From Sorangium cellulosum (GTDB lineage Bacteria > Myxococcota_A > Polyangia > Polyangiales > Polyangiaceae): a stretch of DNA of 64,000 bases. A program made the position numbers and the translations under genes. Under the pieces are notes generated by a model, which worked only from the letters and a program-made list of their open reading frames with translations, did no database searches and had not been told where the DNA came from. The DNA lies in NCBI RefSeq assembly GCF_002950945.1, contig NZ_CP012673.1, positions 9,128,501 to 9,192,500 of the forward strand. Reading direction: 5' to 3'. Below are positions 37,801 to 46,416 of the stretch, piece by piece; position 1 is the first letter of the stretch, and every line of letters starts with the position of its first letter.

Positions 37801-40800
37801 CACCACGGGGATGTACCGCCGCGCCGCGTGCTGGGTCGGCCCCGGCGTGCGCGCGGCCGAGCGCGTGGCGTCCCCCTTCCTGGCAGAGTGCCTGTCCTTC
37901 CAGGGGCAATACACGGCCTATGCCCGCCCCGCGGACGAGATGGCCCCCCTCTTCGAGCGGACGTGCGCGGCTGGCCTGAAGATCGGCTCGTTCCAGGGGA
38001 CGAGCTGGGGGCTGGAGGGCGACCTGTTCTATCACCGAGTGTGGCGTGGCCAGCCGCTCGGCGAGATCCAGGCGCACCGGGCGTCTCGATCGGGGCTGAT
38101 GCAGCGCGCCGGGACCGCGCTCGGACACCACTTCTTCGAGGCGATCGCCTCGTGGTGCGACCTCTTGATGACCGCGGACCGGTCGGGGATGCTCCTGTCG
38201 GAAGAGCCGCTCTCGCGCGGGTCGCGCTCCCTCCTGGCCGACGGAGACGGGATGACGGCGGAGCTGGCCCGCATCCTGGAGGTGCACCTGTTCCTCGTCG
38301 CCGGCGCATACCCGAGGGCGCTCTCGCGGGCCCGGGAGGCCGAGCAGTTCCGCACGTCCATCTTCGGCTTCCCGCCGGTCACGGACGTGCCGCTCTGGCT
38401 CGCGCTCGCGGCCGCGAAGTGCTGGCGGGAGGCGGCGGACGCGGAGGAGCAGGAGCGGCTCCGCGAGCACGTCGAGCACGGCCTCGTGCGCCTCTCGTAC
38501 TTCGCCGAGGGCTGCCCGGAGAACTTCCTGCACAAGCTGCGCCTGCTCCAGGCCGAGTTTGCCCGCATTCAAGGCAAGACCGACGAGGCGATGGCCAGGT
38601 ACGACGAGGCCATCGAGCTGGCCCGCGAGCAGCGCTTCTTGCACATCGAGGCCCTCGCCGCCCAGCTCTGCGCCGAGTTCCACCTCGGCGCGGGGAGGAG
38701 CCGTATCGCGGCGGTGTACCTGCGCGAGGCCAGGGACGCCTATGTCCGCTGGGACGCGCGCGCCGTGGTGGCCCACCTGGAGGCGAGGTGGCCCGCCCTG
38801 CTCGGCGCCCCTGCCCTGCCCGCGGCCGCGGAGCGCCGCCTCGCCGCGAGCGCCGCGAGCACCGTCACATTGACCACCACGGGCGTGACCGGCACCGCGC
38901 AGCTCGACGTGAGCACCGCGGTGCGCGCGGCGCAGGCGCTCTCGAGCGAGCTCGACCCGGAGCGGGTCGTCGGCCGGCTGATGGAGCTCGTGCTGGAGAG
39001 CGCGGGGGCGCAGCGCGGCGTCCTCTTGCTGGTCGAAGCAGAGGAGCTCTCGGTCGTGGCGCGGCTCTCGGTGGAGGGGGGCCGCATCGAGACGGGCCTG
39101 TGCGAGCCGCTCTCGGACAGCGGCGAGGTCTCGCCGACGGTCGCGTGTTACGTGGCGCGCACGAGCGAGCCGGTCGTCGTGGACGACGCCAGGGCCGACG
39201 CGCGCTTCGCGGCCGATCCGTACCTGGCCTCGAGCGCCGTCCTCTCGCTCCTGGCGCTCCCCCTGTCGCATCGAGGGCGCCTGCTCGGGGTGCTCTACCT
39301 CGAGCACCGCGAGGTGCCGGGGGCGTTCCACAAGAGGCGGGTAGAGCTCCTGTCGGTGCTCGCCTCGCAGGCCGCCATCGCCGTGGAGAACGCCCTCCTC
39401 TACCGGGACCTGGAGGCCAAGATCAAGGAGCGCACCCTCGAGCTCCGCGTCGCCAAGGAGGCGGCGGAGCGCGCCAACCAGGCCAAGAGCGACTTCCTCT
39501 CCAGCATGAGCCACGAGCTCCGGACGCCGCTCAACGGGATCATGGGGTATGCTCAGATCCTGGAGCGATCGCCCGATCTCCCGCCGAAGTGGCGGGAAGC
39601 GCTGCACGTCATCCAGAAATCGAGCGAGCACCTGCTCTCGCTCATCAATGACGTGCTCCACCTGGCCAAGATCGAGGCGGGCAAGGTGGACTCCGTCGTG
39701 AGGGAGATCCATCTCCCCGCCTTCCTGCAGACGGTGGTCGGCCTGTGCCGGGTGCGCGCCGAGGAGAAGGGGATCACGTTCACCCACGCGCTGCGCGGCC
39801 CCGCGCAGAAGGCCGTCCACGCCGACGAGAAGAAGCTGATGCAGGTGCTCCTGAACCTGCTCGGCAACGCCCTCAAGTTCACCGAGCGGGGAGGCGTCTC
39901 CCTGCATGTCGAGGTGCTGGAGGAGATCGTCCCTGCGGGGCGGATGGTGCGCTTCCGCGTCGAGGACACCGGGCCTGGGATCGCCGCGGAGCACCTGTCG
40001 TGCATCTTCGAGCCGTTCGAGCAGGTGGGAGAGCAGCGCGCGAGGAGCGAGGGCACGGGGCTCGGCCTCGCGATCACGAAGAAGCTCGTGCAGCAGATGG
40101 GCGGGGCGCTCGAGGTGCAGAGCGAGGTCGGCCGGGGCAGCGCCTTCACGGTGACGCTCCCGCTCGCCGAGGCGCAGCCGGCGGCGAGCCCGGGCGAAGC
40201 CGAGCGGGCGGGCACGATCGTCGGTTATCAGGGGGAGCGCCGCACGGTCCTCATCGTGGACGACAGCCCCGACAACCGCGCCGTGGCGCGCGAGCTCCTG
40301 GCCCCCCTCGGCTTCGAGGTCCACGAGGCGGACGGCGGCGAGGCGGCGCTGCGCATGGCCGCCCTGCACACGCCGGCGCTCGTCCTCATGGACCTGTCCA
40401 TGCCGGGCATGGACGGTTATGAGACCACCCGCCGCCTCCGGCGGATGCCCGAGCTCCGACGAGTCGCCATCCTGGCGTCGTCGGCGAGCGTCTCCGAGGC
40501 CGAGCAGGAGAAGAGCGCCCGCGCCGGCTGCGACGACTTCCTGCCCAAGCCCCTCCAGGTGAGCGCGCTCCTGGACAGGATATCGCGCTTGCTGGGCGTC
40601 GCGTGGATCCGCCGCGAGGAGGCGAGAGCCCTGGACACGTCGGCGGAGCTCGCCGCGGACGGCGCACCCCTCGTGCCGCCTCCGGCCGAGGAGCTGGCGC
40701 TCCTGTCGACGCTCGCGGACAAGGGGCTCGTCCACAAGGTCCTGGAAGAGGCGGAGCGGCTGAGGCAGCTGGACCCGCGCCTCAGCCCCTGGCTCGACCA

Positions 40801-40870
40801 GCTCGCGGCGCTCGCGCGCGGCTACCAGACCCGAAAGCTGCGGGAGCTCGTCCGCTCGGCCTCCAGGTGA
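34895..40870 (+). CDS. Giant Ser/Thr kinase-ATPase-GAF-histidine kinase-receiver hybrid
   Basis: A 1991-residue signalling protein. In order: Ser/Thr kinase (about 8-275) with catalytic D129 in HKDVKPQN and D148 in DFG; an AAA-type ATPase with Walker A GGPSGIGKT (residues 328-336) and Walker B-like MFLDDMQWAD; a long helical TPR-like region (about 640-1310); a GAF domain (about 1340-1500); HisKA with H1540 (MSHELRTPLNG); HATPase (about 1640-1760, FEPFEQVGEQRARSEGTGLGLAITKK); receiver with D1833 (LMDLSMPGMDGYE); and a short C-terminal tail. It combines eukaryote-like and two-component signalling in one chain, as many myxobacterial proteins do. It follows the REC-STAS gene by 64 bases, so they likely form one pathway. 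Confidence 0.9.
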   Translation: MELADYAVGEVMYEGSETRVCRAVHRPSGDRVVLKLPAAAAPSSRVTGRMMHEHHILTQLGAVPGVARARGLLQQGGAVGLVLEDPGFRSLDHLLAERGRLPVEAGLRLGALLARVLEAVHAAGITHKDVKPQNVLVDAAYTQVTLLDFGIASSLPLEAAAASIPEGIEGTLAYVSPEQTGRTARAIDARSDLYSLGVTLFEALSGRLPFTERDPLALVHAHLAKEPPPLDEVAPEVPPGLSAITSRLLAKNVDRRYQTAKGTAEDLERALRAFRERGTVERFPLGTKDFSHKLRLPDVLVGREREREQLGASFDRAARGAVELVLIGGPSGIGKTALVRTVYRDIARAGRGLLISGKHDQLARSTPYAAMAEAFGALMQQWLASPKPVLRAWQERIKREVGDNARLIADVVPELDLVMGKLAPVPPVQGNQVLARQRLTWLSFVRAVAAPNAPLVMFLDDMQWADSATLEILRTLLTDAERRELLLIAAYRDNEAPPEHPLWKLVASVDESGAKVTRMSVSPLSEEHVRAWVSRALCGEAARVSPLSRVVWQKTRGNPFFMEQLLLSLHRQGKVVRDPESGAWRWDMKELEQAQVTDNVVALLTDKVLEMPEATQQILGLAACAGHTFHLHDLERLSGWERARVTAALWPALQEELVVPADGAYRPAQALGQAGGGALDAEYRFLHDRVQQASYERAAPEQRVLAHLEIGRRLWAQRRAQGGTPQQLLELVRHLNLGSARLESAEEREALARLNLEAARAAKAASSHRLLASLAETAQALLDHGDHGDDGARRDDPALSAEIALERLEAAFLLREFDDVEAQCVRLLAMPLPALARLSAQELRVRGCQAAGQFARGVELGLAAVAEQDIVFPATDEGRRAALLEESAELDRWFERDPDAFERMPPDPSPEHVLVDALMMHLMVCAAIGGEPVLSTLVVTRAVQGVRRRGVLTPVAPFIIVCFANVWSLTTGMYRRAACWVGPGVRAAERVASPFLAECLSFQGQYTAYARPADEMAPLFERTCAAGLKIGSFQGTSWGLEGDLFYHRVWRGQPLGEIQAHRASRSGLMQRAGTALGHHFFEAIASWCDLLMTADRSGMLLSEEPLSRGSRSLLADGDGMTAELARILEVHLFLVAGAYPRALSRAREAEQFRTSIFGFPPVTDVPLWLALAAAKCWREAADAEEQERLREHVEHGLVRLSYFAEGCPENFLHKLRLLQAEFARIQGKTDEAMARYDEAIELAREQRFLHIEALAAQLCAEFHLGAGRSRIAAVYLREARDAYVRWDARAVVAHLEARWPALLGAPALPAAAERRLAASAASTVTLTTTGVTGTAQLDVSTAVRAAQALSSELDPERVVGRLMELVLESAGAQRGVLLLVEAEELSVVARLSVEGGRIETGLCEPLSDSGEVSPTVACYVARTSEPVVVDDARADARFAADPYLASSAVLSLLALPLSHRGRLLGVLYLEHREVPGAFHKRRVELLSVLASQAAIAVENALLYRDLEAKIKERTLELRVAKEAAERANQAKSDFLSSMSHELRTPLNGIMGYAQILERSPDLPPKWREALHVIQKSSEHLLSLINDVLHLAKIEAGKVDSVVREIHLPAFLQTVVGLCRVRAEEKGITFTHALRGPAQKAVHADEKKLMQVLLNLLGNALKFTERGGVSLHVEVLEEIVPAGRMVRFRVEDTGPGIAAEHLSCIFEPFEQVGEQRARSEGTGLGLAITKKLVQQMGGALEVQSEVGRGSAFTVTLPLAEAQPAASPGEAERAGTIVGYQGERRTVLIVDDSPDNRAVARELLAPLGFEVHEADGGEAALRMAALHTPALVLMDLSMPGMDGYETTRRLRRMPELRRVAILASSASVSEAEQEKSARAGCDDFLPKPLQVSALLDRISRLLGVAWIRREEARALDTSAELAADGAPLVPPPAEELALLSTLADKGLVHKVLEEAERLRQLDPRLSPWLDQLAALARGYQTRKLRELVRSASR

Positions 40871-40922
40871 GCCGCGCCGGCGAGCCCTCCCGGTCACCGC
40901 GGCTCGCCCCGCGCCGCGCGGC

Positions 40923-43694
40923 TCAGAGGCCGAAGAGCTCCTGGAGGAACACGCCGCCCTTCCCCCGCCCGGCGTGTGTGAAGAACAGGCGCCCCGCCCC
41001 GAGGCTCCCCCCCTCCCCGACCCACTCGGCCGCGTGTGCGCGCAGCCGGGCGACGGCGTGCGGCGGGAACGAGAACGGCGAGCGCGAGCGGTAGACGAAC
41101 GTGGCGTCGTAATCGACGGGGTAACTCGTGATGGTCAAGTAGAACCACCCCTGCCGCGCGAACACGAACGGCGACTCGGTATGACCGCTGTTGTGCATCG
41201 CGGTCTCCGGTCCGAGCGTGAGCGCCATGGCCGGCGGGCTCCAGCGGGCGAGATCCGTCGACGTGCGGTAAGCGACGCCGCTCTGGCGTGACGCCAGCGA
41301 CGCGCAGCGCGTGTAATAGACCACCCACAGCTCGCCGAGCCGGACGAGCATCGGATCGCGGGCGACGCAGATGTCCTCGAAGAGCGTCCCTGCCTCGCGG
41401 GTCCAGGTGAAGCCGTCGCGCGAGCGCGCGATCCGGAAGCCGGACCGGTCAGGGTCGGGCGTGCCCACGTGGAAGATCATGACCAGGCTGCCGTCGCGGT
41501 CGTGGACCACGTGTGGGGCCCAGATCCAGCGCTCGTCGGCGAGGGCGCGGGTGGAGAAGCGCTCGGGCGCCAGCGAGAAGCTCGGCGCGGCGGCGTCGTG
41601 CCAGCGCGCGGGCCCGGGCCCCGGCGCGGTGGCCAGCACGAACACCCGCTCGGTCTCCGGCGGCTGGCCCTCTGCGTTGAAGATTCCCGTCAACATCCAC
41701 CGGCCGTCGCGGAGCTGGATCGTCGTGTGATCGTTCACATAAGCCGCGCCCTCGGGGAGGTGGTCGGTGTCGAGGATCTCCACCGCGGGGCCGTGGGTGA
41801 GCTGCGGCGCGGGCGGCCCCGAGAAGAACCGCAGCCTGTAGCCGCCCTCGCTCCACGGCTCGGGCGACCCCGTCGCGTCGACCTCGATCACCGGGCGCCT
41901 GCCCGCGCCGCATTGACCGGGGCGCAGGTCGATCCAGAGCGCGTCCTCCGCGATCGACCGGACGGGGTTCGCCTGCATCTCGTGGATCGTGCCCACCTCT
42001 CTCCCGTCGAGCCGCACGCGCGCCGTCTGGGGGGCCTTCGCCGCGGAGTACGCGCGCAGGAGCAGGAGCCCGCGGGCCTCGGGCGGGCACGCGACCTCGA
42101 TCCGGGTGATGCCGCGGCCCTCGCGGAACCGGAAGATCCGCGGCTTCTCCGAGCGCTCCGCGTCGACGGCCGAACGCACGCGGTGCCGCCGCCCCTGCAC
42201 GCGGACCTCCTGCTCGCCGATCACGCGATGATCCGAGAACGTGTAGGCGAGCCCCAGCGAGCGCACCTGGAGCGGCGTATAGGCGCCGGTCGGCCCGGCC
42301 TCGATGCCGAAGCGCAGGCCGGAGCGGCTCACGATGGGATCGGCCACGTGCAGGCGGTACAGCGAATGGACGAACCGGGCCCTCTTCCATCCCTCCTCGG
42401 GATCGATGACGAGGAAGCGGTGCAGCCCGCTGAAAGCATTGCTGTGCGCGCCCAGGAAGTAGAAGCCGCCATTGAAATAGTCCTCGGTGCCGGTCCCGAT
42501 CTGCAGCGGGAGCGACATCCCGTCGGTCCGGATCATCTCGTCGCCCTCGAGGTACGTCCGGTCGTTGGGGAGGCCGCCGCTGAGGTGCTTGAGCAGGGCC
42601 ACGAGCTGGAGCGGCTCATCGCTCTCGAAGAGGGGCATCGTCGTCTCGCGTCCGGGGGCCGTCTGGTCGCGGTATTGCGCGAGGAGCCGCACGCCGCGGC
42701 GGGCCGGCGCGACGGCGACGGCCGCCTCGAGGCGCGCGATGGCCCCGCCTTGCGCGACCTCGAGCGAGAGCGCCTCTCCCTCGGCCAGCGGAACGGGGAG
42801 GCGCGTCGCGAGCCTGCCTGTCCCGCCCGCGTCGGGCGCCCAGGCGGCGTGCAGCGCGCTCCGGAAGGTGGCCCATCCGCCGTCGCTATCGGTGCTCGCG
42901 CTGGCCAGGCCGAAGAAGAAGGACGCGGGCACCGGCGGCTGTCCGCCGATCCTCACCTCCAGGTCCTTTAGGCTCGCCGCCGGGATGTGGAGGACGAGGC
43001 CCGATACCGTCGCGGGGCCTTCCGCCAGGACCAGCGGGGCGCCGGGGCTCGGGGCCTGCTGGCGCGACGGCGCGGGCAGGGCCCTGGTCCAGTCCTCGGC
43101 CATGAACTGCGCGAGCTCCTCGGACGACGGCCCCGATGCGGCGCCGGGGCCCTCGCGGTAGGTCACCTGGTAATAGATGGGAACTCCCCGGAACCGGATC
43201 TTGGCCTCGCTGGACCAGGCGAAGGGGACGTAGCTGGTGAACGCCCCCGAGCTCGCGTCGACGCCGAGCGCGAGCGGCGACGTCCAGAGCCCCCGACCCT
43301 CGAAGAAGTCGCGGTGTGACCCGCGGAAGACCGTGCGTCCGTCGATCTCGATCCAGAGCTCCTGGCCCGGCTTCTCGAGCTCCGCGCGCGGCGCGGTCAT
43401 CCAGATCCGCGTGATTCTCCCCTCGCCCCGGGCATGGAACAGGACCCGGTGCTCCCCCTCGAGCGCGACCCCGGGGCGATATCCATCGTCGTTGCCGCCT
43501 GCGGGGTCGTGTGTGGTCACGCTCCGGGTGATCCACCCGGGGTGAAAGGAGAGGAGACTCTCCAGCACCGGATCGATCGACGCAGCGCTCGGCGTGATGG
43601 CGAGGGACGAGCCGAGGAGATAACGGGCCGCGCGGGAGACAAAGGTTTCCAGGCGCGCCCCCGCCGCGCGCGCGTCGTGAGTTCCGGTGTGCAT
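40923..43694 (-). CDS. GH172 (DUF2961) glycosidase fused to a GH43-like beta-propeller
   Basis: A 923-residue protein. The first 620 residues match the DUF2961/GH172 double jelly-roll, with GTGTEDYFNGGFYFLG around residue 400, where the catalytic acid lies; such enzymes act on fructose- and arabinofuranose-containing glycans. The last 280 residues resemble a GH43-type five-bladed propeller: ERWIWAPHVVHDRDGS, a DPMLVRLGELWVVYYT strand and a HTESPFVFARQG blade. No signal peptide is visible, so either it is cytoplasmic or it has a non-classical route. The gene is divergent from an exported ADP-ribosylglycohydrolase-fold gene, 120 bases apart. I could not find a fusion of this kind in memory. Confidence 0.72.
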   Translation of the reverse strand: MHTGTHDARAAGARLETFVSRAARYLLGSSLAITPSAASIDPVLESLLSFHPGWITRSVTTHDPAGGNDDGYRPGVALEGEHRVLFHARGEGRITRIWMTAPRAELEKPGQELWIEIDGRTVFRGSHRDFFEGRGLWTSPLALGVDASSGAFTSYVPFAWSSEAKIRFRGVPIYYQVTYREGPGAASGPSSEELAQFMAEDWTRALPAPSRQQAPSPGAPLVLAEGPATVSGLVLHIPAASLKDLEVRIGGQPPVPASFFFGLASASTDSDGGWATFRSALHAAWAPDAGGTGRLATRLPVPLAEGEALSLEVAQGGAIARLEAAVAVAPARRGVRLLAQYRDQTAPGRETTMPLFESDEPLQLVALLKHLSGGLPNDRTYLEGDEMIRTDGMSLPLQIGTGTEDYFNGGFYFLGAHSNAFSGLHRFLVIDPEEGWKRARFVHSLYRLHVADPIVSRSGLRFGIEAGPTGAYTPLQVRSLGLAYTFSDHRVIGEQEVRVQGRRHRVRSAVDAERSEKPRIFRFREGRGITRIEVACPPEARGLLLLRAYSAAKAPQTARVRLDGREVGTIHEMQANPVRSIAEDALWIDLRPGQCGAGRRPVIEVDATGSPEPWSEGGYRLRFFSGPPAPQLTHGPAVEILDTDHLPEGAAYVNDHTTIQLRDGRWMLTGIFNAEGQPPETERVFVLATAPGPGPARWHDAAAPSFSLAPERFSTRALADERWIWAPHVVHDRDGSLVMIFHVGTPDPDRSGFRIARSRDGFTWTREAGTLFEDICVARDPMLVRLGELWVVYYTRCASLASRQSGVAYRTSTDLARWSPPAMALTLGPETAMHNSGHTESPFVFARQGWFYLTITSYPVDYDATFVYRSRSPFSFPPHAVARLRAHAAEWVGEGGSLGAGRLFFTHAGRGKGGVFLQELFGL

Positions 43695-43730
43695 GATCTC
43701 AACCTAAGGGTGGAGACGGCGTCGAGGGAG

Positions 43731-43775
43731 CGGTCTCGGACGGTATCTCGCTTGCATCGATGTCGTGCGAGACCG
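43731..43775. promoter_or_regulatory. Inverted repeat in the divergent GH172/ARH promoter region
   Basis: CGGTCTCG at 43731-43738 and CGAGACCG at 43768-43775 are exact inverted copies, 29 bases apart, with an inner GCATCGATGT palindrome-like site. Its place between two divergent starts suggests a shared operator for both genes. Confidence 0.5.
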
Positions 43776-43814
43776 AGCGTGACGCGCCGGGTGTACACTC
43801 GAGAGGAGCAATTC

Positions 43815-45230
43815 ATGCGCACTCGCGGCGATCGACGCCCTGCCCGCGGATCGTCCCGGATCGGGCCTCCTTCACGGAGGCGCGGCCTGCTGCTGGCGCT
43901 CCTCTCCCTCGCGCCGCTCGCGGTCGCCGCGCCGAGCCGCGCGCTCGCCGGGCCGGCGGAGCGACACGACCCGGCGGGGATGTCCTCCGGTTCGCGGATG
44001 CGGCTCGATCGCGCGGCGTACGCCGAGCGGCTCCGCGCGATGTGGGCTGGCGCGTGTATCGCCAACTGGACGGGGCTGCGGACGGAGGGTGTCCGCGTCG
44101 AGCGCCCCTTCTTCACCGACGCCGACTGGGGGAGCCCCCAGGGCCGCGACGGGGCGCGGATCGACTTCGTCCTGCTCGACCCCTGCCCGTCCGACGACGA
44201 CACCGACATCGAGTATGTCTATCTGCACCTCATGACCGGGGCCGGGGCGCTCTTCCTCTCTCCCGAGTCGATCCGGGACGGGTGGCGCGCGCACCTCAAC
44301 GATTTCATCTGGGTCTCCAACCGGAGGGCGCGTGATCTGCTCGAGCGAGGCGTGCTGCCCCCTGCCACGAGTGATCCTGCGCTCAACCCGGACGCGCTCC
44401 AGATCGACGCGCAGCTCACGACGGAGATCTTCGGCGCCCTCGCGCCCGGGATGCCGGAGCTCGCGCTGCGCATCGCCGACCTTCCCATCCGGACCACGGC
44501 CCGCGATCACGCCGCGCACGCCGCGCAGTTCTACGTCCTCCTCTTCTCGCTCGCGGCGACCGTCGATCCGGAGAAGCCGCGGCGAGAGGAGATCGTGCGC
44601 ATCGTCCGCGAGGCCAGGGCGTACCTCCCGGACGCGTCGAAGGCCGCCGACGTCATCGACTTCGTGCTCTCCGCTCATGAATCGGCCGAGGATCGCGGCG
44701 ACTGGGAGCGCGTCCGCGACGCCATCGCGCATCGTTACCAGGAGCGCGCCGCCGCGCACGGCTTCGTCTACCGAGGGTTCACCGAGTCCGCGATCAACCT
44801 CGCGACCGGCACCCTGGCGCTCCTGTTCGGCGAGGGGAGCTTCTCGCGCACCGTGCAGATTGGCGCCCTGTCCGGGTGGGACTCCGACAACGGCACGGCG
44901 ACCATGGGCGCGCTCGTGGCGCTCCTCGGCGGCATGGAGGAGCTGCGCCAGGCCTTCCCGGGGGCGCGATTGCCCGAGCGTTACCGCGTCCACCGCACGC
45001 GCCCCACCCTGCCGGATCGGCTGCCGGAGGACCACGAGGCCGAGGATACGTTCGCGGAGATCTCGAGGAGGATGCTCCCGCTGGTCGATCGCGCCGTGCA
45101 GGCGGAGGGCGGTCAGGTCGAGCCGACCCGGTGGGTGCTCCCCCCTCGCCCGCGCGGCGTCGGCGGCGCCGGCGCTCCGGCCCCGCGCGCATCCGGGCGG
45201 CGAGCGCGCGCCTCGCGGCCGGCGCGGTGA
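43815..45230 (+). CDS. Exported ADP-ribosylglycohydrolase-fold protein
   Basis: A 471-residue protein with a signal peptide (RRRGLLLALLSLAPLAVAAP). The family core shows two metal sites: PSDDDTDIEYVYLH near the N-terminus and GWDSDNGTATMGALVAL near the C-terminus, the DraG/ARH layout. Helical bundle length is normal. The last 45 residues (after PLVDRAVQAEGG) are Ala/Arg/Pro-rich. A GAGAGGAGC site precedes ATG 43815. Because ADP-ribose is rarely found outside the cell, an exported member probably acts on another glycosidic substrate. It is divergent from the GH172-GH43 gene, supporting a glycan role. Confidence 0.78.
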   Translation: MRTRGDRRPARGSSRIGPPSRRRGLLLALLSLAPLAVAAPSRALAGPAERHDPAGMSSGSRMRLDRAAYAERLRAMWAGACIANWTGLRTEGVRVERPFFTDADWGSPQGRDGARIDFVLLDPCPSDDDTDIEYVYLHLMTGAGALFLSPESIRDGWRAHLNDFIWVSNRRARDLLERGVLPPATSDPALNPDALQIDAQLTTEIFGALAPGMPELALRIADLPIRTTARDHAAHAAQFYVLLFSLAATVDPEKPRREEIVRIVREARAYLPDASKAADVIDFVLSAHESAEDRGDWERVRDAIAHRYQERAAAHGFVYRGFTESAINLATGTLALLFGEGSFSRTVQIGALSGWDSDNGTATMGALVALLGGMEELRQAFPGARLPERYRVHRTRPTLPDRLPEDHEAEDTFAEISRRMLPLVDRAVQAEGGQVEPTRWVLPPRPRGVGGAGAPAPRASGRRARASRPAR

Positions 45231-45300
45231 CCCTGCAGAGGGCTGACCCGGCACACGCAGGCGCCCGAGCCCCGACGTTCATTCCCCGTGACCGGGAGGC

Positions 45301-46416
45301 TCAGACGTCTTCGCGATCGGGCGCTCGTGCGGCCGGCGGCGCGGCTGCGCCGACGGCCACGGCCGCCTGGAGGCCCAGCGCTGCCTCGGCGGCTCCTGCG
45401 GAGGCACGCCGGATGCGCCGCTTCGCCTGCACCATGTGCACGATCTGGTCGAGGATCACGGCGACGAGGATCACCGCGCCGATGATGATGAACGTCCAGT
45501 TCGGGTCCAGGCGCCAGATGCGTTGAATGCCGTCAGCGTCCTCGTACGGCAGCTGGAACATGTTGATGCCGTTGTCGATGACGCGCATCATCGCGGCGCC
45601 GATGATGATGCCGAGCACCGTGCCCTCACCGCCGCGAAGCGAGCAGCCGCCGAGCACGGCCGCGGCGATCGCGTACATCTCGTACGCGATGCCGACCTGT
45701 TGCGACATCTGCCCGATGTACGACGCGTAACAGACGCCGGCTACGCCGCCGAGGCCCGCCGAGATCACGTAGGTGGACGTCTCCACCCGCTTCACGTTGA
45801 TGCCGGAGTACTCCGCCGCGTCGCGGTTGCCGCCGATCGCATAGACGTAACGGCCGAACACCGTGAAGTGCAGCGCGTAGGTCGCCGCGCCGATCACGGC
45901 GAGGAAGATCAGGAGCGGATACGGGACGAGCGCGTCGCTCCCGACCTTGAGCAGACCGCCGTTCGCGAGGTCGAGCAGCGGCGAGCCCCCGAGGCTCAGG
46001 GTGCCCCCCTCGGCGATGGTCTGCGAGACGCCGCGCAAGAACAACATGCCGCCGAGCGTGACGATGAACGGCTGCAGCTTGAGCCGCGTGATCAAGAGGC
46101 CCTGGCCGAGGCCGACCAGGAGCGCCGCGCCGAGCGCCACCGGGATGCCGATCCACAACGAATAACCCAGGCCGCCGACCTGGGTCGACGAGAGCTTCGC
46201 GATCAGGACGCCCGTCAGGCCGATCACCGACCCGATCGACAGGTCGATGCCGCCGGCGACGATGACGAAGCCGATGCCGATCGCGAAGATCCCGAGCATC
46301 GAGATCTGCCGCAGGGTGTTGATCGAGTTCGACTGCCCGAGGAAATCCGGGTTCGAAATGTAGAGACCCAGACACATCACGACGAGCGCGATGGTCATGC
46401 CGAGCTCGCGCCTCAC
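45301..46416 (-). CDS. Ribose-type ABC transporter permease
   Basis: A 371-residue inner-membrane permease of the RbsC/YjfF type: about eight to ten hydrophobic helices, a GIDLSIGSVIGL motif near residue 70, and the family ending GAVILVAVILDQI. Forms the channel for a pentose or other monosaccharide. GTG 46416 overlaps the stop of the ATPase gene by four bases, with AAGGAGG nearby. The C-terminal 40 residues are Ala-rich (AAEAALGLQAAVAVGA) and unusual. It is the last gene of a four-gene operon. Confidence 0.88.
   Translation of the reverse strand: MRRELGMTIALVVMCLGLYISNPDFLGQSNSINTLRQISMLGIFAIGIGFVIVAGGIDLSIGSVIGLTGVLIAKLSSTQVGGLGYSLWIGIPVALGAALLVGLGQGLLITRLKLQPFIVTLGGMLFLRGVSQTIAEGGTLSLGGSPLLDLANGGLLKVGSDALVPYPLLIFLAVIGAATYALHFTVFGRYVYAIGGNRDAAEYSGINVKRVETSTYVISAGLGGVAGVCYASYIGQMSQQVGIAYEMYAIAAAVLGGCSLRGGEGTVLGIIIGAAMMRVIDNGINMFQLPYEDADGIQRIWRLDPNWTFIIIGAVILVAVILDQIVHMVQAKRRIRRASAGAAEAALGLQAAVAVGAAAPPAARAPDREDV

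Noticed and set aside
35213..40897. Long minus-strand open frame opposite the giant kinase
   Set aside because: Low-complexity Arg/Glu/Leu/His composition, no motifs, and the plus strand carries a complete multi-domain protein.
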